Shown: piece by piece, positions 33,935 to 42,064 of the stretch | How positions within the stretch are numbered: position 1 is the stretch's first letter | How the letters are laid out: every line of letters starts with the position of its first letter | DNA from: Lachnospiraceae bacterium | GTDB taxonomy: Bacteria > Bacillota > Clostridia > Lachnospirales > Lachnospiraceae | Assembly: GCA_021202075.1 (NCBI GenBank) | Contig: JAJQDT010000067.1 | Span: forward strand, 6,056 to 70,055 | Direction of reading: 5' to 3' | Length of the DNA: 64,000 nucleotides | Notes under the pieces: model-generated | Told to the model about the DNA's origin: nothing | Database searches by the model: none | The model's input: the letters and a program-made list of their open reading frames with translations, nothing else | Made by a program: the position numbers and the translations under genes

Positions 33935-35554
33935 CTACAAAATGAACATATCGCGGGTGTCATAGACGCTGCCCTGCTCCTCATGCCGGATGCAGCGGTC
34001 CAGTGCCATGATTGCTGCCACGATGCCGTCAATCTTCTCCGGGGACTTCCTCTTCGTCGGCTTAATGTTGCCAGCCGGGTCCGTCTCAACAACAACGTTT
34101 CCTGCCATCCATCTCAAAACCGGATGCCCGCCGTGGATGATTTCGCCCTTCATCAGCAGTTCATAAAACGCTTTGGTAGCCGGGCTCATATCTTTGAACC
34201 CCTGCCCGAAAGGTATGACCGCAAATTCCTCACCCTCAAGGTGCTGAACCATTTCCACAGCTCCCCACCGGTCAAACGCGATTTCCTTAATGTGGTACTT
34301 CTTCCCCATCTCATCAATGAAATGTTCAATAAAGCCGTAGTCAATCACATTCCCCTCGGTTGCCAGCATATACCCCTGTTTTACCCAGACATCATAAGGA
34401 ACCGAAGCCCTCCGCACCCTCTGGGGGATAGTATCTTCCGGCACCCACATGAACGGCAGGATGATATATTTCTCATCCGGGGTCCTCGGCGGGAATACCA
34501 GGACAAAAGCCGTGATATCCTCCGAACTGGACAGGTCAAGCCCGCCGTAGCAGTCGCGCCCCTCCAGCGATTTCAAATCAATCGGTTCACTCCCCTGGTC
34601 GTAGATATGCTCCGGAATCCACCGGACGGTCGATGCCACCCACTGGTCAAGGCGGAGCTGTCTAAACAGGTTCTCCTCCGCCGGGTTTGCCTTGGCATCC
34701 CGGAACGCATCCCTCATACGGTCCACCGGAATGGTAATATCCAGCGATGGGTTTGCCTTATACCAGTTCGACTCATCCGACCAGTCGTCATCGTCTCCAA
34801 TGCCGTAAATCACCGGGTAGAAAGTCGGGTCAACCCTCCGCCCTTCCAGGATGTCCTTTGCCTTGGTGTGTACCTCAAAGCCGATGCTGTTTCGGTCCGT
34901 ACCCGCCGTAGTGATAATGAAACTCAGCGGATTCTGGCGTGCGTCAGACGCGCCCTTGGTCAGAACATCATACAGAGCCCTTGTCGGGAGCGAATGCAGT
35001 TCATCAAATACCAGACCTGATACATTCAGGCCGTGCTTGGTATTCACTTCTGCAGACAGCACCTGGTAGTAACCGGCAAGCGGATAATTGACCAGGCGCT
35101 TTTGGGCAGTCATGATCTTGCTCCGCTTTAACAGCGTCTTGTTCTGCTCCACCATCCGCTTTGCCACATCAAAGACGATGCTTGCCTGCTGGCGGTCGGA
35201 AGCTGCCCCGTAAACCTCCGGTGAAGCCTCCCCGTCCGCATACAGGAGGTACAGCGCGATTGCAGCCGCAAGTTCACTTTTCCCGTTCTTCTTTGGGATC
35301 TCCACAAAGGCTGTGCGGAACTGCCTGGTCCCGTCCGCTTTCACGATCCCGAAGACATCCCGGACAATCTGTTCCTGCCACGGCAGAAGCCAGAAGCGTT
35401 TCCCTGCCCACTTTGACTTTGTGTGGCAGAGCTGTTCAATAAAATTCACTGCCTTGTCGCCCTTCTTCTTCTCATAATGGGAAGTCGGCAGCATAAACCG
35501 GCTTGGCTTATAATCTTTCAGTTTCGGATAATTTACCGGACGCATCTCATCCAT
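33935..35554 (-). CDS. terL: Terminase large subunit
   Basis: 539 residues from ATG 35554, which is 8 nt from AAGGGG; three upstream in-frame starts are too close. Walker A is EIPKKNGKSE (about 85-94), and the Walker B strand is LVFDELHSL (about 178-186). The C-terminal nuclease region contains YGGLDLSSSEDITAF and AFDRWGAVEM. It translocates and cuts phage DNA during packaging. The start overlaps the small subunit gene by 8 bp. Confidence 0.95.
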   Translation of the reverse strand: MDEMRPVNYPKLKDYKPSRFMLPTSHYEKKKGDKAVNFIEQLCHTKSKWAGKRFWLLPWQEQIVRDVFGIVKADGTRQFRTAFVEIPKKNGKSELAAAIALYLLYADGEASPEVYGAASDRQQASIVFDVAKRMVEQNKTLLKRSKIMTAQKRLVNYPLAGYYQVLSAEVNTKHGLNVSGLVFDELHSLPTRALYDVLTKGASDARQNPLSFIITTAGTDRNSIGFEVHTKAKDILEGRRVDPTFYPVIYGIGDDDDWSDESNWYKANPSLDITIPVDRMRDAFRDAKANPAEENLFRQLRLDQWVASTVRWIPEHIYDQGSEPIDLKSLEGRDCYGGLDLSSSEDITAFVLVFPPRTPDEKYIILPFMWVPEDTIPQRVRRASVPYDVWVKQGYMLATEGNVIDYGFIEHFIDEMGKKYHIKEIAFDRWGAVEMVQHLEGEEFAVIPFGQGFKDMSPATKAFYELLMKGEIIHGGHPVLRWMAGNVVVETDPAGNIKPTKRKSPEKIDGIVAAIMALDRCIRHEEQGSVYDTRDMFIL

Positions 35555-36026
35555 CATCATCACCCCTTAACAGCTTCTCCATCTCATCTGTCGTGTCCGC
35601 CTGAATCTCCGACGCAACAATCCTGCTCCGTGCCGCGGGCGTCAGCCCAAACTGCTCCGCAAATTTCTCCATCAGCTTCAGATAGGTCTGTGCAATGGAA
35701 ACCTGCGGTACCTGCTGCAGATACCCGGACGGCGTCCGGACAATCGTGCCGTGCTGGGTCAGGAATTCCTCTGCCTCCTTGTAGCGCGCCCATGACTGGC
35801 AGTAGCCAGCGAAGGCAGTCATATCAACTTCGGTGAGGATGCCCAGCGCCTCCATCTGCTTTGAAAGCCGACGCCACTCCTTCTTTGCTTCCTTCTCCAG
35901 CCACTTGGGGCACGGCGGAGCTTTCCGTTCCGGCTTCGGTTCGTTTTCGTTCAACGGGCGTTTGCCCGGATTGCCTTCCAGTTCTTTAATGACTGTTGGC
36001 GTTGGTTTTCTTCCTCTGGTCGCCAT
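35547..36026 (-). CDS. terS: Terminase small subunit, P27 family
   Basis: 159 residues from ATG 36026 behind GGGAAGAAGG. The family start MATRGRKPTPTVIKELEGN is followed by G-K-R-P-L-N-E-N-E-P-K, a helical core with F-A-G-Y-C-Q-S-W-A-R-Y-K-E-A-E and a C-terminal G-L-T-P-A-A-R-S-R-I. It recognises the packaging site and recruits the large subunit. The longer frame to 36146 has no spaced ribosome site. Confidence 0.92.
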   Translation of the reverse strand: MATRGRKPTPTVIKELEGNPGKRPLNENEPKPERKAPPCPKWLEKEAKKEWRRLSKQMEALGILTEVDMTAFAGYCQSWARYKEAEEFLTQHGTIVRTPSGYLQQVPQVSIAQTYLKLMEKFAEQFGLTPAARSRIVASEIQADTTDEMEKLLRGDDDG

Positions 36027-36114
36027 ACCTTCTTCCCTTTCTCCAAAAATGGACAAAATAAAAGAGCCTCGTTCGAAGCCCTGCCAAAATCTATATTCAC
36101 CGGTTTCAGTTCCT

Positions 36115-36294
36115 TCAGAAGAACTGGAACGCCGTGTCATCATCAATCCAATTACGTGTCCCGTCCGCCTCCGTCATCAATGCGTGTTCCGCATCGACCA
36201 GAGAGACCACGCCGTCCGAGTCGTATACACCATCAAATTCCTCGGTGTGCATGTGCAGCCTGTCCCCTGTCTTCAGCTTCCTGTAATCGACCAT
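36115..36294 (-). CDS. 59-residue protein upstream of terminase
   Basis: ATG 36294 lies 6 nt from GGAGG. The product starts MVDYRKLKTGDRLHMHTEEF, contains a repeated acidic pattern (D-G-V-Y-D-S-D-G-V-V-S-L-V-D) and ends DDDTAFQFF. It resembles a small beta-barrel. No family is recognised. It is the last small gene before the terminase pair. Confidence 0.65.
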   Translation of the reverse strand: MVDYRKLKTGDRLHMHTEEFDGVYDSDGVVSLVDAEHALMTEADGTRNWIDDDTAFQFF

Positions 36295-36313
36295 ATCTAT
36301 CCTCCATACGAGG

Positions 36314-36333
36314 CACAGCCCCGGCAGGCTGTG
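36314..36333 (-). repeat. Short hairpin between small genes
   Basis: CACAGCC (36314-36320) and GGCTGTG (36327-36333), perfect 7-bp stem with a 6-nt loop, no U-run. It lies between the stop of the 75-residue gene and the ribosome site of the 59-residue gene. Confidence 0.35.
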
Positions 36334-36343
36334 TTCCCGCTTC

Positions 36344-36571
36344 TCATAAGCTTTCTGCGTATGCCCTTGCTTCCTTCAAGGTTCCTCCGAAAAGTGTACA
36401 CCAACCGGCTGCCCCGAGCCTTGTGCCATCCTCTGCGTAGTCTGCGCAAAGCCCAATGACCTGGTATTCACCGGTCGGCATCCATTTGGTCAGCTGGATT
36501 TTTTCAATCTCGTGTTTCCCTACCTTCTTTGCTCCTCTTGCCAGTTCCTTTTCCTCGCCTAATCTCATCAT
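36344..36571 (-). CDS. 75-residue phage protein, unknown
   Basis: ATG 36571 has AAGGAGG 8 nt upstream. The product is basic at its N-terminus (LARGAKKVGKHEIEKIQLTK), then W-M-P-T-G-E-Y-Q-V-I-G-L-C-A-D-Y and ends in a helix with LKEARAYAE. The family is unknown. It is preceded by the first of three TGACTGGAT leader motifs (36641-36650). Confidence 0.65.
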   Translation of the reverse strand: MMRLGEEKELARGAKKVGKHEIEKIQLTKWMPTGEYQVIGLCADYAEDGTRLGAAGWCTLFGGTLKEARAYAESL

Positions 36572-36640
36572 TGCCGTGTCCTCCTTGTTTTGGGGTGTTC
36601 CCCCGTTCGTTATGAGCATATTAACTCTCATTCCCCTCTA

Positions 36641-36650
36641 TATCCAGTCA
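36641..36650 (-). promoter_or_regulatory. Leader motif copy A (TGACTGGATA)
   Basis: TGACTGGATA lies 79 nt upstream of the ATG at 36571. Close copies occur upstream of two other genes (37435-37444 and 39802-39811). In all three the reading T-G-[YF] follows an ATG or TTG, so these may be short leader peptides. Confidence 0.4.
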
Positions 36651-36680
36651 ATTATGGGTCATATGCTGCACAAAGATTCG

Positions 36681-36729
36681 CAGAGGACAAGCTGGGGGAT
36701 CTGTCGGTATTACACATCCCCAGCCTCTG
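36681..36729 (-). repeat. Strong hairpin without U-run after the 61-residue gene
   Basis: GCTGGGG (36691-36697) pairs with CCCCAGC (36718-36724), flanked by CAGAGG/CCTCTG with a 4-nt bulge. On the minus strand it follows the stop of the gene at 36733-36918 and precedes leader motif A. The lack of U residues argues against a simple terminator. Confidence 0.45.
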
Positions 36730-36732
36730 ATT

Positions 36733-36918
36733 TCACTCAACATAAAGTTCTGAAAGATTTCCATCCTCACCCGTCACAGAACCTTCAATCCCGAAAATTT
36801 CCCCCGTCGCATCGCTTATCACGCAGTCCTCCACGTAATACCTGCTTTCGAGATGGAAGATTCCCTGGTCAGTCGTTAGCCGGCCATTGTCATTGCTGTA
36901 AACCTTTGGCGTCATCAT
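36733..36918 (-). CDS. 61-residue phage protein, unknown
   Basis: ATG 36918 has GAGGTGGG upstream. The product is beta-rich with VYSNDNGRLTTDQGIFHLES and ends GNLSELYVE. It starts 9 bp after the stop of the preceding gene, so the two are co-transcribed. No family is recognised. Confidence 0.6.
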   Translation of the reverse strand: MMTPKVYSNDNGRLTTDQGIFHLESRYYVEDCVISDATGEIFGIEGSVTGEDGNLSELYVE

Positions 36919-36927
36919 CTTCCCACC

Positions 36928-37368
36928 TCAGTTGACTTTGAACAGGTAGCCGTGGGCTTTCTCGTAGCCCTCACCGCCGAAATTACTGTACTGGCTGTTG
37001 ATTTCAACAATTCCCTCCAGCGTGCAGCCATTCTGCGTGAACAGCCATGCGGTTTCTACTGCGCTCGACCATGTGGAGCTGAAGGTGAAATGCGTAATGC
37101 CAAAGCTACGGAAGCGGCTGACCATCGGCTCCACATCCCTGTCCCAGATGCATTCTGAAACATCAATGTACTCGTTGCCCCTCTCCTTCGCGTCCTTGTA
37201 CATGTTAAACATCCGGTTGTACCCTTCCGGCTTGTCAGCCATCGAGTCAAGCAGCCCCCTGACCTTCTGTCTTGCTGCCTCTTTCCCAGCCTCATCCGCT
37301 GCCGAATCGTATTCAGCCTCGCAAACCTTGTAAGTTTCATATTCCTGTGCAAAATTGTTCTGAATCAT
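36928..37368 (-). CDS. 146-residue phage protein, unknown
   Basis: ATG 37368 lies 7 nt from AGGAGG. The N-terminal half is helical and charged (QEYETYKVCEAEYDSAADEA). The C-terminal half (ITHFTFSSTWSSAVETAWLF; YEKAHGYLFKV) looks like an alpha/beta fold. Related unnamed proteins occur in Lachnospiraceae elements, but I cannot name the family. It follows leader motif B. Confidence 0.65.
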   Translation of the reverse strand: MIQNNFAQEYETYKVCEAEYDSAADEAGKEAARQKVRGLLDSMADKPEGYNRMFNMYKDAKERGNEYIDVSECIWDRDVEPMVSRFRSFGITHFTFSSTWSSAVETAWLFTQNGCTLEGIVEINSQYSNFGGEGYEKAHGYLFKVN

Positions 37369-37434
37369 GGTGTGTCCTCCTATTTTCCGGCCTCTGCCTT
37401 TTGGTATGTACATCTTACCGCCATCTGCGGAGGA

Positions 37435-37444
37435 TATCCAGTCA
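37435..37444 (-). promoter_or_regulatory. Leader motif copy B (TGACTGGATA) with upstream promoter elements
   Basis: TGACTGGATA lies 67-77 nt upstream of ATG 37368. Here the motif is in a frame MTGYPPQMAVRC that stays open for 21 codons. Upstream on the minus strand are a perfect TATAAT (near 37498-37503) without a clear -35 and a TTGACA (near 37475-37480) without a well-spaced -10. Confidence 0.45.
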
Positions 37445-37554
37445 TATTAAAATCATAAAGTACACGATCTTTCAGGCTGTCAACGGCAGGAAAATTGTGT
37501 ATTATACAACGTGGAACAGGCTCCCGAAGGAGCCGCCCCGCTGTAGCGTTCGTC

Positions 37555-37743
37555 TTAGGATTCTTCGACACCTTCACCTGTCAGGATGAAGTTAGCGTAC
37601 TCCTTCCTGTGATCCTCCAGATACACCACCAGTTCGTACAAGCCCATCCTGTCAGCAATCACCTGTACGGCATTCACATCAAACATGTTCGTCTTGCCTG
37701 TGTCCCTCACTGCCAGAATCTGATCCCTGATTTTCCCTGTCAT
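37555..37743 (-). CDS. DUF5049-family protein
   Basis: 62 residues from ATG 37743, 7 nt behind GGGGAGG. The family pattern is KIRDQILAVRDTGKTNMFD followed by a helix ending in E-Y-A-N-F-I-L-T-G. The function is unknown. It is clearly related to the first 60 residues of the protein encoded immediately upstream (37746-38459), so the two share a duplicated module. Confidence 0.75.
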   Translation of the reverse strand: MTGKIRDQILAVRDTGKTNMFDVNAVQVIADRMGLYELVVYLEDHRKEYANFILTGEGVEES

Positions 37744-37745
37744 CG

Positions 37746-38459
37746 TCAATCCTCCCCACCTTCTTCTTCATCGTCTTTGAAGAACCGGATTTCCAGGGAG
37801 GTAATTTCGCCGTCGTGATTCCGTTCTGCGAACACAGGGTATTCGCCGTCCCCATCGCCGGAAGAGCTGAAGAAGCATCCCTCTTCCAGATAAGTATCCC
37901 TGCCATTCATCTCTTCACACAGGCGGCTCCACTCCTCATCGCTGTAATCCGGCTTATTGTGGAAGAACCCCGCCAGCCCAGCGTCCACGCCGATGGTGCC
38001 GATTTTTTCAAAGACCTGCCTCGTGGACGCGTTGCCGCCCAAGTAAATCCCGATGGTAAGGACGCGGTTTGCGTCCTCCGGGTTTTTGGCGTTTTCATCC
38101 TTGCGGATGAAGCAGCCGTACTTCCCTTCTGCAATCTTCACATCGTTCATCCGGCACCGGACATCCCGGTCATAACAGGGATCGGTGATATCTACGCTGC
38201 CATGGAAGTCCATCATGCCAGCCACATGGAAGTACTGCGGGATGTGAATCTTCTCCTTCGCCACCGCTTCCTCGAAGGCCCTGTCCGTTTCCCCCGTGTC
38301 GATGTAGGCAACGTACTCCTCCAGATGATTATTCATGAACTCGACCAGTTCACTGTGGCCGAGATCCTCCGCCATCCAGCGCACTCCATTGATATCGTGC
38401 ATGTCTGCGACGTCAATGAAGCGGATGTCTAAAATCTGCTCCTTAATTTTCTCTGTCAT
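37746..38459 (-). CDS. DUF5049-like module fused to a DUF4241-like domain
   Basis: 237 residues from ATG 38459 (6 nt from GGAGGG). Residues 1-58 (TEKIKEQILDIRFIDVADMH ... EYVAYIDTGE) repeat the fold of the DUF5049 protein encoded 3 bp downstream. The rest contains G-S-V-D-I-T-D-P-C-Y-D, E-G-K-Y-G-C-F-I-R-K and G-T-I-G-V-D-A-G-L-A-G-F-F, which resembles DUF4241. The C-terminus is acidic. Role unknown; possibly a host-takeover or regulatory protein. Confidence 0.65.
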   Translation of the reverse strand: MTEKIKEQILDIRFIDVADMHDINGVRWMAEDLGHSELVEFMNNHLEEYVAYIDTGETDRAFEEAVAKEKIHIPQYFHVAGMMDFHGSVDITDPCYDRDVRCRMNDVKIAEGKYGCFIRKDENAKNPEDANRVLTIGIYLGGNASTRQVFEKIGTIGVDAGLAGFFHNKPDYSDEEWSRLCEEMNGRDTYLEEGCFFSSSGDGDGEYPVFAERNHDGEITSLEIRFFKDDEEEGGED

Positions 38460-38470
38460 CTTCATCCCTC

Positions 38471-38866
38471 CTAGTCTGTGCAAAGGCTCCTTCCCATCAC
38501 AAGCTCTGCGTAAATTTTCGAGTATCGGCTGCACTCGCTGGAATCGGGGTCGCAGCCCATCATTGCCTGCAGGAAGAACTCCCGTGCCTTCTGGCGGCTC
38601 GTCCACTCCTCCTTCTGCCCGTAGCAGATGGTGGTTGCCTCCACCTTTGCCACCTCGTCCTCACCGTAGATGACGTTCAGGTGACTGCCGTTATCCCACG
38701 CCATTACCAGGCTGGCCGTATCGTCCACTGCTGTCACGGTTCCGAACGTTCCGATTGGGGGTGCCTGGACATCCTTCATCCTCATCAGGCACACCCTTGT
38801 GCCGGAGGGGTACTGTTTCCGTACCCGCTCCACAATCTCCTGCCTTGGAAATCTCATGTTACTCAT
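38471..38866 (-). CDS. DUF4314-like protein
   Basis: 131 residues from ATG 38866, 9 nt from GGAGG. The core V-C-L-M-R-M-K-D-V...P-I-G-T-F-G-T-V-T-A-V-D-D and W-D-N-G-S-H-L-N-V-I-Y-G-E-D-E-V is the small SH3-like barrel of DUF4314. A C-terminal helical part (REFFLQAMMGCDPDSSECSR) follows. Function unknown. It overlaps the upstream gene by 8 bp. Confidence 0.75.
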   Translation of the reverse strand: MSNMRFPRQEIVERVRKQYPSGTRVCLMRMKDVQAPPIGTFGTVTAVDDTASLVMAWDNGSHLNVIYGEDEVAKVEATTICYGQKEEWTSRQKAREFFLQAMMGCDPDSSECSRYSKIYAELVMGRSLCTD

Positions 38867-39746
38867 TCTCTGCCACCTCCGTTTCTGCATCCTGCCCTTC
38901 CGTATTCTCCTGCTCCGCTGCAGCCGCAGCTTTCGCGGCTTTCAGCGCATCCCTTTTCTGCTTTTCCTTCGCTTTGAACTTCTCGGCATCCTCTTCCGTG
39001 CGAAATGCGGAATTTCCGTCCAGGTTTTCCAGGAGGATTTTTCTTGCCTCCTTGTACTCGCTTCCACCCATGCCAAGCCGCAGGAGCCAGATCCGGAAAG
39101 CATACTTCTCGTTTTCTGCTGTGGTTCTTTTCGGCTGGATGCGCTTCTGCGTCAGCGCCATCTTGTTCATCAGGGCTGTGAGTTCTGTGCAAACCTTCAT
39201 GTGGTCGGCATCCATCCCCTCGGCAAATCCCTCGAAGACTACCTTCTCCGGCGTAATCGTCAGCCCGCTGATCGACAAACCGTGTTCATCCTCGTAAGCA
39301 GCGACCGCCTTGCGGAACTCAAGGGTGGAAACTATGCAATCCTCATTCTTCAGCGATTCCACCAGCCCCTCATCTACCTCAAAGTGTGAGCCGATGGCTT
39401 TGTTGATCAGCGGTCCCCTGCTGTAAAGCAGGTTGATGAGGTTGCGCAGTGATGTCCCCGTGTGGTGTGCGGCAGGAAAAGCGACTTTCAATGCAAGCGG
39501 TTCATCCTCCTCTTCCCCGCCAAGGTCAGCCCTCACAATCAGGCCTTCCTCCATCAGCGTTTCCAGGATATCCCTGTCGATGTTCTCTTCCTCAATGGTC
39601 AGGGCACCGTCCTTCTCGACCGTAAAAAGGCCAATTTCGTAAGCGCAGCGGGGAACCTTCGTGTAGTTCGCCGGTTTGCCGGTCAGTTCTGAAACCCTCG
39701 CGATCAGCTGTTTCTTGTCATTAGTGTTCATTTCAAATCTCATCAT
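38859..39746 (-). CDS. Conserved protein of clostridial elements ('virulence-related'-like)
   Basis: 295 residues. N-terminal SELTGKPANYTKVPRCAYEIG and TIEEENIDRDILETLMEEGL resemble proteins often labelled 'virulence-related' in clostridial mobile elements, though no biochemical role is known to me. Residues 80-230 look alpha/beta, and the C-terminus from 235 is a charged helix rich in Lys, Ala and Glu. ATG 39746 has GGGAG about 9 nt upstream; ATG 39743 is an alternative. It follows leader motif C. Confidence 0.6.
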   Translation of the reverse strand: MMRFEMNTNDKKQLIARVSELTGKPANYTKVPRCAYEIGLFTVEKDGALTIEEENIDRDILETLMEEGLIVRADLGGEEEDEPLALKVAFPAAHHTGTSLRNLINLLYSRGPLINKAIGSHFEVDEGLVESLKNEDCIVSTLEFRKAVAAYEDEHGLSISGLTITPEKVVFEGFAEGMDADHMKVCTELTALMNKMALTQKRIQPKRTTAENEKYAFRIWLLRLGMGGSEYKEARKILLENLDGNSAFRTEEDAEKFKAKEKQKRDALKAAKAAAAAEQENTEGQDAETEVAENE

Positions 39747-39801
39747 AGCGTTTTGCTCCCTTCGTTTTGGTACTGTAATTAATCACTCTAATCGGCTTAG
39801 A

Positions 39802-39811
39802 AATCCAGTCA
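39802..39811 (-). promoter_or_regulatory. Leader motif copy C (TGACTGGATT)
   Basis: The third copy lies 56-65 nt upstream of ATG 39746. It encodes MTGFLSRLE then stop. Upstream, CAATTTC (39847-39853) and GAAATTG (39861-39867) form a 7-7-7 inverted repeat that could be an operator. Confidence 0.4.
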
Positions 39812-39893
39812 TTTATCTGCAATGATGAGCGATTCTACGTTATCGACAATTTCCATTTCAGAAATTGTGCAGTTTATGTATTCAGGCAGTCCA

Positions 39894-39930
39894 CTGTATC
39901 ACTGAGTAAAAAGATGCCCCAGTGATACAG
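39894..39930. repeat. 11-bp perfect inverted repeat after the C5-methylase gene
   Basis: CTGTATCACTG (39894-39904) and CAGTGATACAG (39920-39930), loop of 15 nt with a T-rich segment on the minus strand. It starts 14 bp past the methylase stop. There is no U-run after the stem, so it may be a protein site or an RNA-stability hairpin. Confidence 0.55.
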
Positions 39931-39943
39931 CAGACCCTGTATT

Positions 39944-42064
39944 TTACTGCTCTTTCCATGTTGCCCAGGCGATGCCGCTCAACACGAAGAAAGCGCAATT
40001 TAGCTGGATGCCATTTCCCCAAAGGCGATATTCTGCGGAATCGGAATACGGGTCAGCCAGCCATTTGCGGACCTGCTTCTCTGTTTTTGGCTTGGAAGCA
40101 TGCGACACAACCTTGCGATGGGTTTCCCACACATCCATCCAAAACGCGACTTCTTCAGCGGTCGGATTGGGATTGCCCAAGTCATGGCACCACCAGTCTG
40201 GAAAGCCCTGGAGCCTCGCACACTCGGTCGGGGTCAGGCGGCGCACCGTGTAATGCGTTTCTGGTTTGGGAACCGGTGCCACTGTGGTTGGGTCTTTGTA
40301 ATCCCGAGCCATGAGTGTCGGTGCTTTCTCTTCGGATACCTCCATGAAGGAACCCGTAGTCATGGCATACACGGAAGCATCCGGAGTTGCAACCGCATGG
40401 CGGTCAACATCGGTAAGCGTGTAGCACACATCCTCGCTGACTCCACAGCCCTGCGGACCGTTCCTGTCATCCCTGCCGATCATGTTGCCCTGCAGGACGT
40501 AGGTCTGCTGCTTCGCTCCCGGCTCTGCCTGTAACGCACCGGACTTGTCGCCAAGCTCCCGGACTTCATTCCTCTGGTTCTGCGTGAAAGCCACAGTCTC
40601 CTGCTCCACTACGCACACACCGCCCTGATTGCAGCCTGGGTTCCCACCTGCTGCGTCCAGGGTCCTGGAAGTCTCCGCTTCATAAATCCCGGCATGTGGA
40701 TTGTCGGAGAGCATTGCGTGTGACTTATAAGAGCTGATGCCGAAAACAGTCTGTTTCGGTTCATCAGCTTCAAGCACACAATTGAAATTCTGCTTGTCCG
40801 GCATCCGCTGGACACCTCTGGCATTCTTGTCCGTCAGCGTTCCGGCTGTCTGGCCGCCATCCCAATAACAGGATTCAGCAGTCTCCGGCACAAACACAGA
40901 CTGGTCATTGCTGCAGCCGAGCGTCCCGGAAACATCGGTCTGCACCAATGCCCCCTTCCCTCCGCCATCTTTGCCAGCCCTCATGCGGAGTGCCATAACC
41001 TCCTCTGTCACGAACGGCTGGTTATTTCCGCCTGTTCCATAAGTGGAACTTACGGTCGGAGCGACATCCAGCGGACCGGTGTAGCGGGTATCCTGGGAAT
41101 GGTTCTCATACATCTGAACCGCCGGTACTACCCCGGCACGGAGCGTGGGGCTTTTCTCTTCCTCGTATCCGATGCTCCTGCTGTTTGCGGAATGCTCGGT
41201 ACAAAAGCCCGCCGCCCCATCCATCACACAGGGTGGATGGCCGTGTGTCTCAGCGCGGAGGGTTGAAGTGATGTCGCTTCCAACATCAATCCTGCTTCCG
41301 CCCTGGTCTTCGAGGATCAGTCGCCCTCCTCCATCTCCGCCGCCTGCCTTTCCAGGGCTTTGCGTAAGATTTCCGGGAGTTCCTTCCCACGAACGCTGGC
41401 TCTGTGGAGTATACCCCGACAGGCCTTCGCTGATAAATAATACTTCTCCTGCACTCCTACCTGCAAAATCTGCGACAAGATAGATTCGTCTACGACGCTG
41501 GGGTGTTCCCCAGTATTGAGCGTCCAAAGTTCGGTAAGCAACGCTCCATCCGTCTCCCAGTAAAACGTCAGCATAGGGCCAGTTCCCTTTTTCAGGCATA
41601 GGCACCGGGGGTGTCTCTGGTTCTGCGATCCGGATGAACGCTTCGAGGACGGCTTTGAAGTCCTCCCCTTTGTGGGAGGAGAAAGCGCCGAAGACATTCT
41701 CCCAGACTGCATATCTTGGATATTGTCCATCTGTCTTTTCCCTCATTTCTTTTATGATACGGATTGCCTCATGGAACAATCCGGAATGTTCCCCGTCAAG
41801 CCCTGCCCGCTTGCCTGCTATTGACAGGTCGGTACAAGGACTTCCGAAGGTGATAATATCAACTGGCTCCAGCTCTGCGCCATTTAACGCAGACACATCA
41901 CCGTAATGTTTCACATCCGGAAACCGCTTGCAGGTGACTGCAATCGGAAATGGCTCGACTTCCGAATTCCAGATTGGCTTTATTCCTGCCATCGCCCCCG
42001 CCAACTCAAAACCACCTGATCCGGAAAAGAGGCTGCCGAGTGTCAATCGTTTATTCTGTTCCAT
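39944..42064 (-). CDS. C5-cytosine DNA methyltransferase with a repeat-rich insertion
   Basis: 706 residues from ATG 42064 (GAGGAGG 7 nt upstream). Motif I is SLFSGSGGFE, and catalytic Cys77 sits in GSPCTDLS (G-S rather than G-F before PC). Motif VI is ENV and motif VIII is QRRRRIYLV. The end carries T-V-R-R-L-T-P-T-E-C-A-R-L-Q-G-F-P and NGIQL. About 280 residues between motifs VIII and IX hold about nine repeats around a [ASC]-x-T-[LV] core, much larger than a usual target-recognition domain. It should methylate phage DNA against restriction. It overlaps the next methylase by 14 bp. Confidence 0.92.
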   Translation of the reverse strand: MEQNKRLTLGSLFSGSGGFELAGAMAGIKPIWNSEVEPFPIAVTCKRFPDVKHYGDVSALNGAELEPVDIITFGSPCTDLSIAGKRAGLDGEHSGLFHEAIRIIKEMREKTDGQYPRYAVWENVFGAFSSHKGEDFKAVLEAFIRIAEPETPPVPMPEKGNWPYADVLLGDGWSVAYRTLDAQYWGTPQRRRRIYLVADFAGRSAGEVLFISEGLSGYTPQSQRSWEGTPGNLTQSPGKAGGGDGGGRLILEDQGGSRIDVGSDITSTLRAETHGHPPCVMDGAAGFCTEHSANSRSIGYEEEKSPTLRAGVVPAVQMYENHSQDTRYTGPLDVAPTVSSTYGTGGNNQPFVTEEVMALRMRAGKDGGGKGALVQTDVSGTLGCSNDQSVFVPETAESCYWDGGQTAGTLTDKNARGVQRMPDKQNFNCVLEADEPKQTVFGISSYKSHAMLSDNPHAGIYEAETSRTLDAAGGNPGCNQGGVCVVEQETVAFTQNQRNEVRELGDKSGALQAEPGAKQQTYVLQGNMIGRDDRNGPQGCGVSEDVCYTLTDVDRHAVATPDASVYAMTTGSFMEVSEEKAPTLMARDYKDPTTVAPVPKPETHYTVRRLTPTECARLQGFPDWWCHDLGNPNPTAEEVAFWMDVWETHRKVVSHASKPKTEKQVRKWLADPYSDSAEYRLWGNGIQLNCAFFVLSGIAWATWKEQ

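Noticed and set aside
37380-37577. 65-codon minus-strand frame containing MTGYPPQM
   Set aside because: The upstream part has no ribosome site; only the short leader reading from the internal ATG is of interest.
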